From assembly GCF_900105185.1 (NCBI RefSeq), contig NZ_FNTJ01000002.1, positions 496,001 to 560,000 on the forward strand: a DNA stretch of 64,000 bases, given 5' to 3'. The notes under the pieces are model-generated. The model was not told the origin of the DNA, made no database searches, and worked only from the letters and a program-made list of their open reading frames with translations. Source of the stretch: Pseudomonas saponiphila (GTDB lineage: Bacteria > Pseudomonadota > Gammaproteobacteria > Pseudomonadales > Pseudomonadaceae). The number at the start of each line of letters is the position of its first letter. Position 1 is the stretch's first letter. Of this stretch, positions 44,684-56,206 are shown in pieces. A program made the position numbers and the translations under genes.

Positions 44684-45090
44684 GAACCGCGATAGGTCGA
44701 GAAGCCATAAGGGCTGAGCAACAACGGAATGTGGTAGTGCTGCTCGGTCTGCTTGACCTCGAAGATCACCGGAATCTCCGGGAAGAAGGTGTCGCGCTTG
44801 GCCTGCTTGAAATATTCGCCGGTCTTGAATACCACTCGATATTCGCCGGCGGTCAGCGCCTGGCCCGTGGGAAACAGTTCGCTGATCCGCCCTTGCTCGT
44901 TGGTCACGCCTTCGGACAAGGCTTTCCAGTCCTGGCCCACATGCTGCTCCAGGGTCACCTTGACCCCCGGCGAGGGCAGGCCGTTCTCCAGGTTCAGCAC
45001 ATGCACGCTCAACGGATTGCCCGCCGCCAGGGCCAGGCTCGACAGGCCGCAGAGGCCGACAGCGGCCAGGCTATTACGCAAAAAGTTCAT
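44680..45090 (-). CDS. hiuH: 5-Hydroxyisourate hydrolase (transthyretin-like), exported
   Basis: A 136-residue protein: 22-residue signal peptide (AAVGLCGLSSLALAAG) and a transthyretin-like domain, NPLSVHVLNLENGLPSPGVKV, FKTGEYFKQAKRDTFFPEIPVIF, and the family end YGFSTYRGS. The enzyme hydrolyses 5-hydroxyisourate in urate breakdown; here the product is directed to the periplasm, like E. coli HiuH (YedX). No other purine genes adjoin it. It follows a GlcG/HbpS-like gene by 47 bases and stands near an HprRS-like two-component system, as in E. coli. The stop is provided by a REP element. Confidence 0.92.
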   Translation of the reverse strand: MNFLRNSLAAVGLCGLSSLALAAGNPLSVHVLNLENGLPSPGVKVTLEQHVGQDWKALSEGVTNEQGRISELFPTGQALTAGEYRVVFKTGEYFKQAKRDTFFPEIPVIFEVKQTEQHYHIPLLLSPYGFSTYRGS

Positions 45091-45137
45091 GCAAGACTCC
45101 TCATTACACTGATCAAACAACACACACGCCGGCCGCG

Positions 45138-45617
45138 TTACAACACGGCCCGCAAACCGATGTTCTGCGCTGCTTTGAGCGCACATTCTTCGTCCTGCGC
45201 GGCGCCACCGGCACCGGCAATGCCCATGGCGCCCACCAGCTCGCTTCCGGCGAACAGCGGAATCCCGCCCCCCAGCAGCAACAGCTCGGGCAAGGTATTG
45301 AGATTGGCCGCCTCGGGGTTGTTGCGCGCCCGTTCGGCGAACAGCCGGCTCGGGGTCTTGCTGGACAGCGCGGTATACGCCTTGCGCTGGCTGGCGACGG
45401 TGTTGTGCGGGCCGACGCCATCGGCGCGCAGGGTCACCAAGAGGTTGCCGCCACGGTCCAGCACCGACACCACGGCCGTGCACTGGGCCAGGCTGGCGTC
45501 CGCCAGCTGACGGGCGGTGGCCAGGTCTAGCTCGGCGTGGCGAGGCAGTTCCGGGGCCGCCAGGGCGCTGCCGGCAAGGCCCAGACCAATGCTTAGAACC
45601 AGGGGTTTGAAGATCAT
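45138..45617 (-). CDS. Exported GlcG/HbpS-family protein
   Basis: A 159-residue protein with a ~20-residue signal peptide (LVLSIGLGLAGSALA) and a full GlcG/HbpS domain (LDLATARQLADASLAQC, VVSVLDRGGNLLVTLR, LLLLGGGIPLFAGSELVGAMGIAGA). HbpS of Streptomyces is an extracellular haem-binding partner of a redox-sensing two-component system; other members have unknown roles. It is the first gene of an operon with hiuH and is divergent from a response regulator/kinase pair. Confidence 0.88.
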   Translation of the reverse strand: MIFKPLVLSIGLGLAGSALAAPELPRHAELDLATARQLADASLAQCTAVVSVLDRGGNLLVTLRADGVGPHNTVASQRKAYTALSSKTPSRLFAERARNNPEAANLNTLPELLLLGGGIPLFAGSELVGAMGIAGAGGAAQDEECALKAAQNIGLRAVL

Positions 45618-45683
45618 GGGAAGGCTCCTGAAAGACAGGTCGCCACCTTAGCCAGCGGTCCTCGTCAGAACCTCGTCAGTTGG

Positions 45684-45699
45684 ATTACAAGTTTGTAAT
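45684..45699. promoter_or_regulatory. HprR/CusR-like response-regulator box
   Basis: ATTACAA-gt-TTGTAAT is a perfect 7-base inverted repeat with 2-base spacer, centred between the divergent GlcG/hiuH operon (start 45617) and the response regulator (start 45753). It closely matches the CATTACAA-N2-TTGTAATG box of E. coli HprR. Confidence 0.75.
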
Positions 45700-45752
45700 G
45701 GGCAAGCGCGCGCCGGGCGCCTAGCCTGTGCCGATCATTTCCGAGGTGCGCC

Positions 45753-46433
45753 ATGCGTTTGCTGGTAGTTGAAGACGAAGCCAAGACCGCGAATTTCCTT
45801 GCCAAGGGCCTGGGAGAGTCCGGATTCGCCGTGGACGTGGCCCTGAACGGCCTGGACGGGCGCTATTTCATCGAGCAGCAGGCATACGACCTGATCATCC
45901 TCGACGTGATGCTCCCCGGCCTCAACGGCTGGCAGTTGCTGCAACTGATCCGCCAGCGCGGCGCCACCCCGGTGCTGTTCCTCACCGCCAAGGACGCCAT
46001 CGAAGACCGGGTTCGCGGCCTGGAGCTGGGCGCCGACGACTACCTGCTCAAGCCCTTCGCCTTCGCCGAACTGCTGGCCCGGGTGCGTACCCTGTTGCGT
46101 CGTGGGCCGCTGCGCGAGGCCGAGTCCTTCAGCATCGCTGACCTGGAGATCGACGTGCTGCGCCGCCGCGTCAGCCGCGGCGGCCAGCGCATCGCCCTGA
46201 CCAACAAGGAATTCGCCCTGCTGCACCTGTTGGCCAGCCGCCAGGGCGAAGTGCTGTCGCGGACCCTGATCGCTTCCCAGGTGTGGAACCTGAATTTCGA
46301 CAGCGACACCAACATGGTGGAAGTGGCGGTGCGCCGGCTGCGGGCCAAGGTCGACGATCCCTACATGCCCAAGCTGATCCACACCGTGCGTGGCGTCGGC
46401 TACCAGCTGGAAGCCCCGGATGCAGCGCTCTAG
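45753..46433 (+). CDS. OmpR-family response regulator (HprR/CusR-like)
   Basis: A 226-residue regulator: receiver domain with Asp51 ([10 protein letters not shown]) and [18 protein letters not shown], and a winged-helix domain ([39 protein letters not shown]). The sequence belongs to the heavy-metal/HprR-CusR-CopR branch. It overlaps the kinase gene by 14 bases. Probable binding site: the ATTACAA-N2-TTGTAAT box 53 bases upstream, so it should control both itself and the hiuH operon. Confidence 0.93.
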   Translation: MRLLVVEDEAKTANFLAKGLGESGFAVDVALNGLDGRYFIEQQAYDLIILDVMLPGLNGWQLLQLIRQRGATPVLFLTAKDAIEDRVRGLELGADDYLLKPFAFAELLARVRTLLRRGPLREAESFSIADLEIDVLRRRVSRGGQRIALTNKEFALLHLLASRQGEVLSRTLIASQVWNLNFDSDTNMVEVAVRRLRAKVDDPYMPKLIHTVRGVGYQLEAPDAAL

Positions 46434-47808
46434 TTCCATTGCCTGGCGGCTGGCCCTGGCCTTTGCCGCGGTCTGCGCCCTGGTGCTCAGCATGATCGGG
46501 GTGTTTCTCTACCGCTCCCTGGCCGGGGAGATCGCCTACCGCGACGACCTTGCCCTGATGGGCCGACTGGAACAGGTGCGGGCCCTGCTGCAGGACAGCG
46601 ACAGCCTGGACGCTCTGCAAGCCCGGCCACGGCTGTACCAGAACATGCTGGGCAACCAGGAAAGCCTGCTGCTGGTGCGGCGGGCCGATGGCTCGACGGT
46701 GATCGGCATCAACCCCCGGCAGCAGCGCTTGCCCGAGTTGCAGCCGATCGCCCAGGAACTGCGTCCACAACGCCGGGACATTCTCCTCTGGCCGGGCAGC
46801 GACCAGGTCCCGGTGGCGTTGCTGGCGGGGCAGGCCAGCGGCCCAGAGGGCGAGGTCCTGACGGTGATCGCCGGGAAGATCCTCAGCGAGCGCGAGCAGA
46901 TGCTCGCCAGCTACCGCCTGCGCCTGTACCTGGCGGTAGGCCTGGGGGCCTTGCTGGCCTTTGCCTTGGGCCTGCTGCTGTTGCGCCGGGGCCTGCAGCC
47001 GCTGCGCCAGCTCAGCGAGGCGGTGCGCGAGATCGATTTGCGCAGCCTGGACCGACGCCTGCACAGCACCGGCATCCCGGCCGAATTCCACGAGCCGGTG
47101 CAAGCCCTGAACGCCATGCTGGCGCGCCTGGAGGAGAGCTTCCAGCGCCTGTCGCAGTTTTCCGCCGACCTGGCCCATGAAATACGCACGCCGTTGCACA
47201 ACCTGTTGGGCAGCAACGGCCTGGCCCTGAACCAGCCCCGCAGCGCCGCGGAGTACCAGGAAGTGCTGGCCTCCAACATGGAGGAATTCGAGCGCCTGGG
47301 ACGCATGGCCGAGAACCTGCTGTTCCTGGCTCGGGCCGAGCAGGCCGATGCGGTCCTGGACCGCCAGCTGCTGTCACTCTCGGCTGTCGGCGCGCAATTG
47401 TGCGACTACTTCGAAGCCCTGGCCGATGACCGGCAGATTCGCCTGGAGAACGGTTTTTACGGTGAGCTGTGGGCCGACCAGCAACTGCTGCAACGGGCCC
47501 TGGGCAACCTCTTGGCCAACGCCGTGCGCCACGCCGACCCGGGTTCGCCGATCAGCCTGCGGCGCCGCGACGAAGCGGGCTGGTGCTGGCTGCAGGTGCA
47601 CAACCAGGGCCCGGCGATTGCCCCCGAACACCTGCCGCGGTTGTTCGATCGCTTCTACCGGGTCGACCCCTCCCGTGCCGAACCGGGAGATTCCGGCGGC
47701 CTGGGGCTGGCCATCGTGCGCTCGATCATGCTGCTGCATGGCGGTCAGGTGCGGGTAGCTAGCGAGGGACAGGCCACGGTGTTCGAGTTGGGTTTTGCCG
47801 TGCTTTGA
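46420..47808 (+). CDS. Heavy-metal-type sensor histidine kinase (HprS/CusS-like)
   Basis: A 462-residue kinase: membrane helices ~10-30 and ~170-188 bracket a ~135-residue periplasmic sensor; then HAMP, the dimerisation domain with His253 ([17 protein letters not shown]), N-box ([12 protein letters not shown]) and G-boxes ([12 protein letters not shown]). The periplasmic domain has no Cys or His and only three Met, so direct copper ligation as in CusS looks unlikely. It partners the upstream regulator. Stimulus by analogy with HprS would be oxidative (H2O2 or HOCl), an inference. Confidence 0.93.
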   Translation: MQRSSSIAWRLALAFAAVCALVLSMIGVFLYRSLAGEIAYRDDLALMGRLEQVRALLQDSDSLDALQARPRLYQNMLGNQESLLLVRRADGSTVIGINPRQQRLPELQPIAQELRPQRRDILLWPGSDQVPVALLAGQASGPEGEVLTVIAGKILSEREQMLASYRLRLYLAVGLGALLAFALGLLLLRRGLQPLRQLSEAVREIDLRSLDRRLHSTGIPAEFHEPVQALNAMLARLEESFQRLSQFSADLAHEIRTPLHNLLGSNGLALNQPRSAAEYQEVLASNMEEFERLGRMAENLLFLARAEQADAVLDRQLLSLSAVGAQLCDYFEALADDRQIRLENGFYGELWADQQLLQRALGNLLANAVRHADPGSPISLRRRDEAGWCWLQVHNQGPAIAPEHLPRLFDRFYRVDPSRAEPGDSGGLGLAIVRSIMLLHGGQVRVASEGQATVFELGFAVL

Positions 47809-47819
47809 CGGTCACTGGA

Positions 47820-49040
47820 TCAGCTCGTCAGGCTGCGCGCCACACCGGTTTTCCAGGCTTCGCTCATGGCTTCGGCCATGCCCTTGAAGGCGGGATGGGC
47901 AGCGGTATAAATCCGCATTTCGCTCATCGCCTGTGCCATGCCGTGCTCGACCTGTTGCAACAGTTCATGGCTGCGACCTTCGCTGAGGTTGCAGGCCGTG
48001 CGGGCGAAGCGCAGCAGCGCCTTGCGTTTGGGCCAGGCCTTGGAGCCTCCCAGCAATAGCGCCAGGCTGTCTGCCTTGATGTAGACCGAGGTGGTGACCA
48101 GATCAAAGGCCGGGGCCAGGCTGACGGGGGCATCCACATCCGTGTCGGGGTACAGCACGCCGAAGTTCTTCAGATGAGCATCGCCGTTTCTCAGCCCGGC
48201 CGATAACGCCACGATCTTGAAGAACGACTCCAGGGCCTGGTTCAGCAGAGGGGGTGAGACAAAGGCCTTGATCTGTTTCGCCGCGCCTTCGTAGGAGCCG
48301 TCGTACTTGGCTTTTGCCGGCCAGGCGTTGAGCACGCAGAAATCCTCGAAACCCAGGTAGCCCTGGGCGCTCAGGTCGAAACGTTTGACCACCAGGAACT
48401 GGCCATTCTGGCTGAGCTCGATCTCCGGTACTTGCAGGCCGGCATGCAGCGCCGCACGCATGCAGAAGAATTCGTTGGTGGCCAGGTGCGGGTATTGATC
48501 GGCGCGGAAAGCCTTTACCAAATGCGTGGCGCCGCGATGGGTCAGGCGTTCGACGCTGCTGGCGCTGTCGCGGATCAGGACTTTGGGCTGCACCCCGGAA
48601 ACGCCTGAATACCGGCCATAGGTCGCCAATAGATCCTCGAACAGGCCCTCGGCTCCGTCATGCACCAACAGGTCCTCCAGGCTGGTTTCCGGCAGGGGTG
48701 CCTGGAGGGCTTGTGCTGTGCTGATGGCCACCCGGCCCAGTTGGTGCGGCCCCACGATCGAGAGCAGGGCGAAGTCGTCGAAACCCCGCACCGCCTTGCT
48801 GAAACGGCGCAGCAGTTCATCACGCAGCGAACCTTCCGGCAGGTGCATATCGAACACCGGTGGAAGGCCCTGGTCCCAGTCATAGCTCGCCAGGCGTGGC
48901 GGCATGGTCAGGGAGATCGCGTCGCGGGGCGAGGTGCTTTCGCTGTAGGTGAACACCGAATCCGTCCGTGTCTGACCACGGCCGAGGGTGCCCACCGCCG
49001 TGTTGGCCACGCGGATGTGCAGCCGCTGTTCTTCAGTCAT
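47820..49040 (-). CDS. hipA: HipA-family serine/threonine kinase toxin
   Basis: A 406-residue full-length HipA. N-terminal beta-rich lobe (~1-150), the P-loop-like YSGVSGVQPKVLIRD, ATP-binding ATHLVKAF and VVKRFDL, catalytic loop RNGDAHLKNFGVLY and metal-binding PAFDLVTT are all intact. E. coli HipA phosphorylates glutamyl-tRNA synthetase and causes persistence; the target here is not known. The start overlaps the hipB gene by 8 bases. It is convergent with the histidine kinase gene, 11 bases apart. Confidence 0.92.
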   Translation of the reverse strand: MTEEQRLHIRVANTAVGTLGRGQTRTDSVFTYSESTSPRDAISLTMPPRLASYDWDQGLPPVFDMHLPEGSLRDELLRRFSKAVRGFDDFALLSIVGPHQLGRVAISTAQALQAPLPETSLEDLLVHDGAEGLFEDLLATYGRYSGVSGVQPKVLIRDSASSVERLTHRGATHLVKAFRADQYPHLATNEFFCMRAALHAGLQVPEIELSQNGQFLVVKRFDLSAQGYLGFEDFCVLNAWPAKAKYDGSYEGAAKQIKAFVSPPLLNQALESFFKIVALSAGLRNGDAHLKNFGVLYPDTDVDAPVSLAPAFDLVTTSVYIKADSLALLLGGSKAWPKRKALLRFARTACNLSEGRSHELLQQVEHGMAQAMSEMRIYTAAHPAFKGMAEAMSEAWKTGVARSLTS

Positions 49041-49281
49041 GGAAATGCGCCTGCTTCAGGCTCTCCAGGGTCGGACGTTGCCGAGGCCGGGGCACGGCGC
49101 TGAGCTCGTAGCCAAAACCATTGAGAATGGCTTCGACCTTGCGCAGGCCTATTTCCGTAATGGTGTTGTTCTCAATCCCCGAGATGGTGGCGCGGCTCAT
49201 GCCGTATTGCTCCGCCAATGCTTGCTGCGAGAGTTTTCGCTCTTTGCGCAAGGTTCGGATCAGTTGTCCAAGGCTTTCCAT
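49033..49281 (-). CDS. hipB: HipB-type XRE-family antitoxin
   Basis: An 82-residue protein with one helix-turn-helix (LGQLIRTLRKERKLSQQALAEQYGMSRATISGIEN) in the Xre/Cro style and a short C-terminal extension (SAVPRPRQRPTLESLKQ) that may wrap HipA. ATG 49281 or, three codons earlier, 49290. It precedes and overlaps hipA. ATGCAT repeats immediately upstream are the probable operators. Confidence 0.9.
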   Translation of the reverse strand: MESLGQLIRTLRKERKLSQQALAEQYGMSRATISGIENNTITEIGLRKVEAILNGFGYELSAVPRPRQRPTLESLKQAHFHD

Positions 49282-49300
49282 TAGCTTCATTCCGCATCAT

Positions 49301-49350
49301 ATGCGATGCATTTTTATCGAAAATTATTTAATGCATCGTATTTGATGCAT
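49301..49350 (-). promoter_or_regulatory. hipBA operator region
   Basis: ATGCGATGCA (49301-49310) and TGCATCGTAT (49332-49341) form an inverted repeat with one mismatch; a further GATGCAT lies at 49344-49350. The block is AT-rich and directly upstream of hipB, consistent with cooperative HipB binding. Confidence 0.6.
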
Positions 49351-49449
49351 TTTCAGTGTAGGCCAGGTGGATGTCTCGCGGCGATTTTCATGGGGGACGT
49401 TTTCATCGGCCGCTTCGCCTGCGGGCGCCGGCAAGCCGGCGCAGGGGGC

Positions 49450-50454
49450 TCAGCGCAAACCGTCGCGAAACTGCCCCGGGGTCATCCCGGTCCAGCGCTT
49501 GAAGGCCCGGCTGAAGCTGCTGGCGTCGGCGAAACCCAGGAGGTAGCTGATCTCGCTCAGGGAACATTCCAGGTCCCGCAGGTGCAGCAGGGCGAGGTTT
49601 TCCCGGCATTCGTTGAGCAGGGTGTCGAAGCGCGTGCCTTCATCCGCCAGGTGCCGTTGCAGGCTGCGCAGGCTCAGGTGCAGGGCCTCGGCCACCCGTT
49701 CGGCGGAGGGTTCGCCTTCGGGCAATTGGGCTTCGATCACCCCGCGCACCTTGCGCTCCCAGGTCAGGGGCCGCAGCTGCAACAGGGTGCGCTTGAGCAC
49801 CGCTTCGTTGTGCTCGGCCAGTTCCGGGTTGGCGTCGTCCAAGTGGCTGTCGAAATCGTGCAGGCCGAATTCCAGGCAATCATCGCTAGCGGCAAAGTGC
49901 ACCGGACAGCGGAACACCTTGTGCCACTGGCTCGGGTCCGCCGGTGCCGGGCGCCGCAAATGCACGGCCAGCGGCGCGTAGTCGCGGCCCAGGCGATTGC
50001 GGCAGGTGCGCACGTAGATCGCGGCAAACGCGTCGATGGCTTCAAAGGCCGGCTGCGGCGCGCCTTCGGGCACCTTGAGGAAGAACCGGTAGCGGTCCGG
50101 CTCCCGGGTCAGGGCCAGCTCCAGGGCGTCGCTGACCACCTGGTGATAACGCACGATGCGCTCGAACACTTCCCGCAGGCTGCCGCTGGCCACCAGGGCG
50201 TAGCCCAGGGCATGAAAGGTGGTGGGGCTGACAAAGCGCGAGACGCGCAGGCCAATCGCCGGGTCGCCGCTGGCCTGCACGGCCAGATGCCACAGGCGGG
50301 TGGTGGCCGACAACGGGTAGCGGGCGTTGGGGTCGTCCATCAATTGCGGGTCGAGCCCGGCCTCGCGGCACAGCGCGCCGCTATCGAGGTCGAGGGCGTC
50401 CAGTTGCTTGCGCAAGGCGCGGGTCCAGCTGGCAAGGGAAGTGGCTTCGGTCAT
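49450..50454 (-). CDS. AraC-family transcriptional regulator
   Basis: A 334-residue regulator of the arabinose-binding-domain (Arabinose_bd/OruR-like) type: sensor portion ~15-200 (RYPLSATTRLWHLAVQASGDP, GLRVSRFVSPTTFHALGYAL) and a C-terminal pair of helix-turn-helix motifs (AERVAEALHLSLRSLQRHLADEG, LSEISYLLGFADASSFSRAFKRW). It is divergent from a desaturase gene 99 bases away, its likely target. The frame is open to 50673, but ATG 50454 begins the family sequence. Confidence 0.92.
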   Translation of the reverse strand: MTEATSLASWTRALRKQLDALDLDSGALCREAGLDPQLMDDPNARYPLSATTRLWHLAVQASGDPAIGLRVSRFVSPTTFHALGYALVASGSLREVFERIVRYHQVVSDALELALTREPDRYRFFLKVPEGAPQPAFEAIDAFAAIYVRTCRNRLGRDYAPLAVHLRRPAPADPSQWHKVFRCPVHFAASDDCLEFGLHDFDSHLDDANPELAEHNEAVLKRTLLQLRPLTWERKVRGVIEAQLPEGEPSAERVAEALHLSLRSLQRHLADEGTRFDTLLNECRENLALLHLRDLECSLSEISYLLGFADASSFSRAFKRWTGMTPGQFRDGLR

Positions 50455-50553
50455 GCGATTGGCGCGTCCGGTCAACAGGTTGGCGTTTACGGCTAGCGCC
50501 CGGAGCCGGGGCTCGGGGCAGGATGCACACATCACTGACCAGAGGATGGAATC

Positions 50554-51627
50554 ATGCAGGGTACTTCTGCAAGCCCCGAACGGATGAACGCACAGCAGCG
50601 GGCGGCACATATTCGCCAGGTGGTCCTGGCCCGGGGCGATGAGCTGCGCCGGCGTTTCCCCGTGCTGCGACATCAGGACGCCCTGGGCGCTGGGATCCTG
50701 TTCGTGGCCTTGTCCGGGATGCTGGGGTCAGCGGCGCTCTATATCGGCGGCTACCTGGCCTGGTGGGCGTGCCTGCTGCTCAACGCGTTCTTCGCTTCCC
50801 TGACCCACGAGCTGGAACACGACCTGATCCACAGCATGTATTTTCGCAAGCAGCGCTTGCCCCACAACCTGATGCTGGCGCTGGTCTGGCTGGCGCGGCC
50901 GAGCACCATCAACCCCTGGGTGCGGCGTCATCTGCACCTGAATCACCACAAGGTTTCCGGCAGCGAAAGCGATATCGAGGAGCGCGCCATCACCAATGGC
51001 GAACCCTGGGGCATCGCCCGCCTGCTGATGGTGGGGGACAACATGATGGCGGCCTTCATCCGCCTACTGCGGGCGCCGGGGGCCAAGCGCAAGCTGGGCA
51101 TTCTCATCCGCACCCTGGCGGTGTACGCGCCGCTGGCGCTGCTGCACTGGGGCGCCTGGTACCTGTTCCTCGGTTTTCATGGAGCCAACGCCGTCGCTGC
51201 CTTGCTCGGCAGCCCGATCCAGTGGTCACAAGACACCCTGGCGCTGATGCACGGCATCGATATCGCCGTGGTGGTGCTCATCGGCCCCAACGTGCTGCGC
51301 ACCTTCTGCCTGCATTTCGTCAGCTCCAACATGCATTACTACGGTGACATCGAGCCGGGTAACGTGATCCAGCAGACCCAGGTGCTCAACCCCTGGTGGA
51401 TGTGGCCGCTGCAGGCCTTCTGCTGCAACTTCGGCAGCACCCACGGCATCCATCATTTCGTGGTCAAGGAGCCGTTCTACATCCGCCAGATGACGGCGCC
51501 GGTGGCGCATAAAGTGATGGCCGAGATGGGCGTGCGCTTCAATGATTTCGGCACCTTTGCCCGGGCCAACCGCTTTCATCCCCGGGAGCAGGTGCAGGAG
51601 GATGCGACGCGTGAGGTGCGGGCGTAG
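50554..51627 (+). CDS. Fatty acid desaturase-family membrane enzyme
   Basis: A 357-residue membrane protein with di-iron histidine boxes HELEHD, HLHLNHH and HGIHH, and about four hydrophobic helices. This box pattern differs from the DesA-like enzyme at 35501, so it is a separate subfamily, possibly a hydroxylase/desaturase of an unusual lipid. The divergent AraC-type gene suggests inducible control by its substrate. AGAGGA lies close to ATG 50554; ATG 50584 is an alternative. Confidence 0.87.
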   Translation: MQGTSASPERMNAQQRAAHIRQVVLARGDELRRRFPVLRHQDALGAGILFVALSGMLGSAALYIGGYLAWWACLLLNAFFASLTHELEHDLIHSMYFRKQRLPHNLMLALVWLARPSTINPWVRRHLHLNHHKVSGSESDIEERAITNGEPWGIARLLMVGDNMMAAFIRLLRAPGAKRKLGILIRTLAVYAPLALLHWGAWYLFLGFHGANAVAALLGSPIQWSQDTLALMHGIDIAVVVLIGPNVLRTFCLHFVSSNMHYYGDIEPGNVIQQTQVLNPWWMWPLQAFCCNFGSTHGIHHFVVKEPFYIRQMTAPVAHKVMAEMGVRFNDFGTFARANRFHPREQVQEDATREVRA

Positions 51628-51653
51628 GGCCTGTCGTCAACCAAACGCACTCC

Positions 51654-51783
51654 GTAGGAGCCGGCTTGCCGGCGAAAGGGCCCTGGAGACTGGTGTTGCT
51701 CTGGAGGACGCTTTCGCTGGCAAGCCAGCTCCTACACAAGCAGGCTCCTCCAGGGGCCGGTTCATAGACAAGCCAGCTCCTAC
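51654..51783. repeat. REP cluster (doublet plus extra unit)
   Basis: An inverted pair spans 51654-51735, and a third partial unit with AAGCCAGCTCCTAC ends at 51783. It separates the desaturase gene from the convergent atsA gene. Confidence 0.88.
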
Positions 51784-51787
51784 AAGC

Positions 51788-54224
<2,437 letters not shown>

Positions 54225-54228
<4 letters not shown>

Positions 54229-55820
54229 GCGTGTCTCCAGCGGGTGGCGCGAATTTCGAGCTGTTGCCCGATCAGGTTGAGCAGGGCTCCGGTAAGGCCC
54301 ACCAGGAGCATGCCGGCCATGATCAGGTCCATGCGCAGCAGTTGCTGGGCACTGATCATCTGGCTGCCGATGCCGCCGTTGGACGGCATGAAGTATTCCG
54401 CGCCGATGGTGCCCAGCCAGGCATAGATCAGGCTGATGCGCAGGCCGGCGAAAATCCCCGGTGCGGCGCCGGGCAGCACCAGCCGGCGCAGCCGCTGCCA
54501 GAGGTTCAGGCGCAGCACCTGGGCGGCTTCCGCCAGTTGCGGCGAAAGCTGGGCGACGCTGCGCTGGGTGGCGATGAACAGCGGGAAGAACGCGGCCAGG
54601 GCGACAAACACCCACTTGGCCAGTTCCCCCAGGCCGAACCAGGCAGTGAGCAGCGGCACCCAGGCGAAGATGGCGATCTGGCGGATGGCGGCCAGGGTCG
54701 GCCCCAACAGCCGTTCGCTGAGCCGTGACAGGCCCAGCAGCAGGCCAAAGCCCAGGCCCAGGCCACCGCCCAGCAGCAGGCCGCCGAGGGTACGCCCCAG
54801 GCTCAGGCCCATGCCGCCCAGCAGGCTGCCGTCGAGCAGGCCGGTGCCAGTGGTGGCGAGCACCGCCAGCGGGCTGGGGAGAATGTTCGGGTCGACCCAT
54901 TGCTGGTCGCTTGCCGCCTGCCACAGGGCCAGCAGCGCCAGGGGCAGCAGCCAGGGTTGCAGGCGCTGCCAGCCCTGGTAGCGCGGGCCACGACGGAATT
55001 CGGCGGTGGCCGGGTGCGGCCAGTACACCAGCTTGCGGTCGAGCCAGCCGATGCCGCGGTCCATGAAAACTCCCAGCAGGCCGATCACCAGGATGCAGAC
55101 GAAGACGATGTCCAGCATGAACAGCTGTCGCGCCCAGACCATCAGGTAGCCGATGCCTTCGCTGGAGGCCAGCAGCTCCACCGCCAGCAGCGAGGTCCAG
55201 CCGGTGGCCAGGGCCAGGCGCACCCCGGCCATGAACGCCGGCAGCGCGGCGGGCAGCACCAGGCGCCGGATCAGCAGCGCAGGGGGCAGGCGCAGCACCG
55301 CGGCAGCTTCCCGCAGCTTGGGCTGGGCATCACGCACGCCCACCAGCGTATGCAAGGTCACGGGGACCACCACGGCCTTGATCAGCACCACCAGCTTGAG
55401 CACTTCACCGATGCCGAAAAACACCATGAACAGCGGAATCCAGGCCAGGGTCGGGATCTGCGACAGGGCGCCGAAGGTCGGAAACACCAGGCGCTCCAGG
55501 CGTCGGCTGAAACCCAGCGCGCCGCCCAGTAGCGCCCCGGCGGCGATGCCCGCCAGCAAGCCCCAGAACAGCCGTTGCAGGCTGATTGCCAGGTGGCTCC
55601 ACAGTTCGCCGTGAGCCAGCTCCAGGGCGCTGCTCCAGACCAGCGCCGGAGCCGGCAGGATCTGCTCGCTCATCCACAGGTTGCGGCTGGCCAGCCACCA
55701 CAGGACGAACAGGCTCAGGGGCAGCAGCCAGGGCAGCAGGCGCTGATGGATGGCGGGCCAGCCCGGGCGTCCGTTGGACGGTGCCGCCAGGGGCAGGCTG
55801 AGCAGGGAAACACGGGCCAT
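54225..55820 (-). CDS. atsB: AtsB, fused double permease of the sulfate-ester transporter
   Basis: A 531-residue membrane protein made of two tandem BPD-type permease modules (~1-270 and ~280-531), each with about six helices and an EAA loop (EAAAVLRLPPALLIRRLVLPAAL; EAAQVLRLNLWQRLRRLVLPGAA). In most SsuC/TauC systems one module forms a homodimer; here both halves are one chain. It should import sulfate esters with AtsR and AtsC. The start is ATG 55820; the frame is open to 55934 across a degenerate REP. Confidence 0.92.
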
Positions 55821-55865
55821 GGATGACCTCCGTCGTCGGGTTCTGCATGGCGTGGGTCGATGCCG

Positions 55866-55946
55866 TGGGGGCTGGCGTGTCGGCGAATCAGCCCTTGAGG
55901 GCGACGCAGGGCTTGCGGGCCTCTTCGTCGGCAAGCCGGCGCCTAC
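55866..55946. repeat. Degenerate REP doublet
   Basis: GGGCTGGCGTGTCGGCGAA and TTCGTCGGCAAGCCGGCGCCTAC are diverged inverted REP arms upstream of atsB. Confidence 0.6.
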
Positions 55947-55973
55947 GGGATATGCATTTGTGATCTATTAAAA

Positions 55974-56002
55974 TTCTTATCGATTCAATTGGGAGATAAG
56001 AA
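55974..56002 (-). promoter_or_regulatory. Inverted repeat upstream of atsBCA
   Basis: TTCTTATC and GATAAGAA are exact reverse complements, 13 bases apart, 154 bases before atsB. The TTCTTA/TAAGAA arms recall the repeat before oscA. Confidence 0.5.
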
Positions 56003-56115
56003 AGGCCATTTAAGGCTTCTCGCCGACACGCATCCAATGCATTTGAAGAATATTTTTCATGCGTTTCATGCATGTCCCCGGGGATGCCCGTGGATGCTGG
56101 TTTATTCGAATCGGT

Positions 56116-56165
56116 TCTTAAAATGTGAATTTATAGTATTTATATGTTGATCGATTCCGTGCCTA
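56116..56165 (+). promoter_or_regulatory. Candidate sulfur-responsive promoter of atsR
   Basis: TTCTTAAA (56116), TAGTATTT (56134) and CCGTGCCTA (56157) recur in the same order as upstream of oscA (38851, 38859, 38877), with different spacing. Shared use in two sulfate-starvation operons suggests one common regulator. Confidence 0.5.
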
Positions 56166-56206
56166 CCTTCTGCGCATCACCGCCTTTGTCAGCAGGAGCC
56201 GCACCC

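Larger units (their letters stand above)
55821..56206. promoter_or_regulatory. Divergent atsBCA / atsR control region
   Basis: This 386-base AT-rich region holds a degenerate REP doublet (55866-55946), a perfect inverted repeat TTCTTATC-N13-GATAAGAA (55974-56002) and the sulfur-promoter blocks TTCTTAAA (56116), TAGTATTT (56134) and CCGTGCCTA (56157). It must contain both divergent promoters. Confidence 0.6.
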
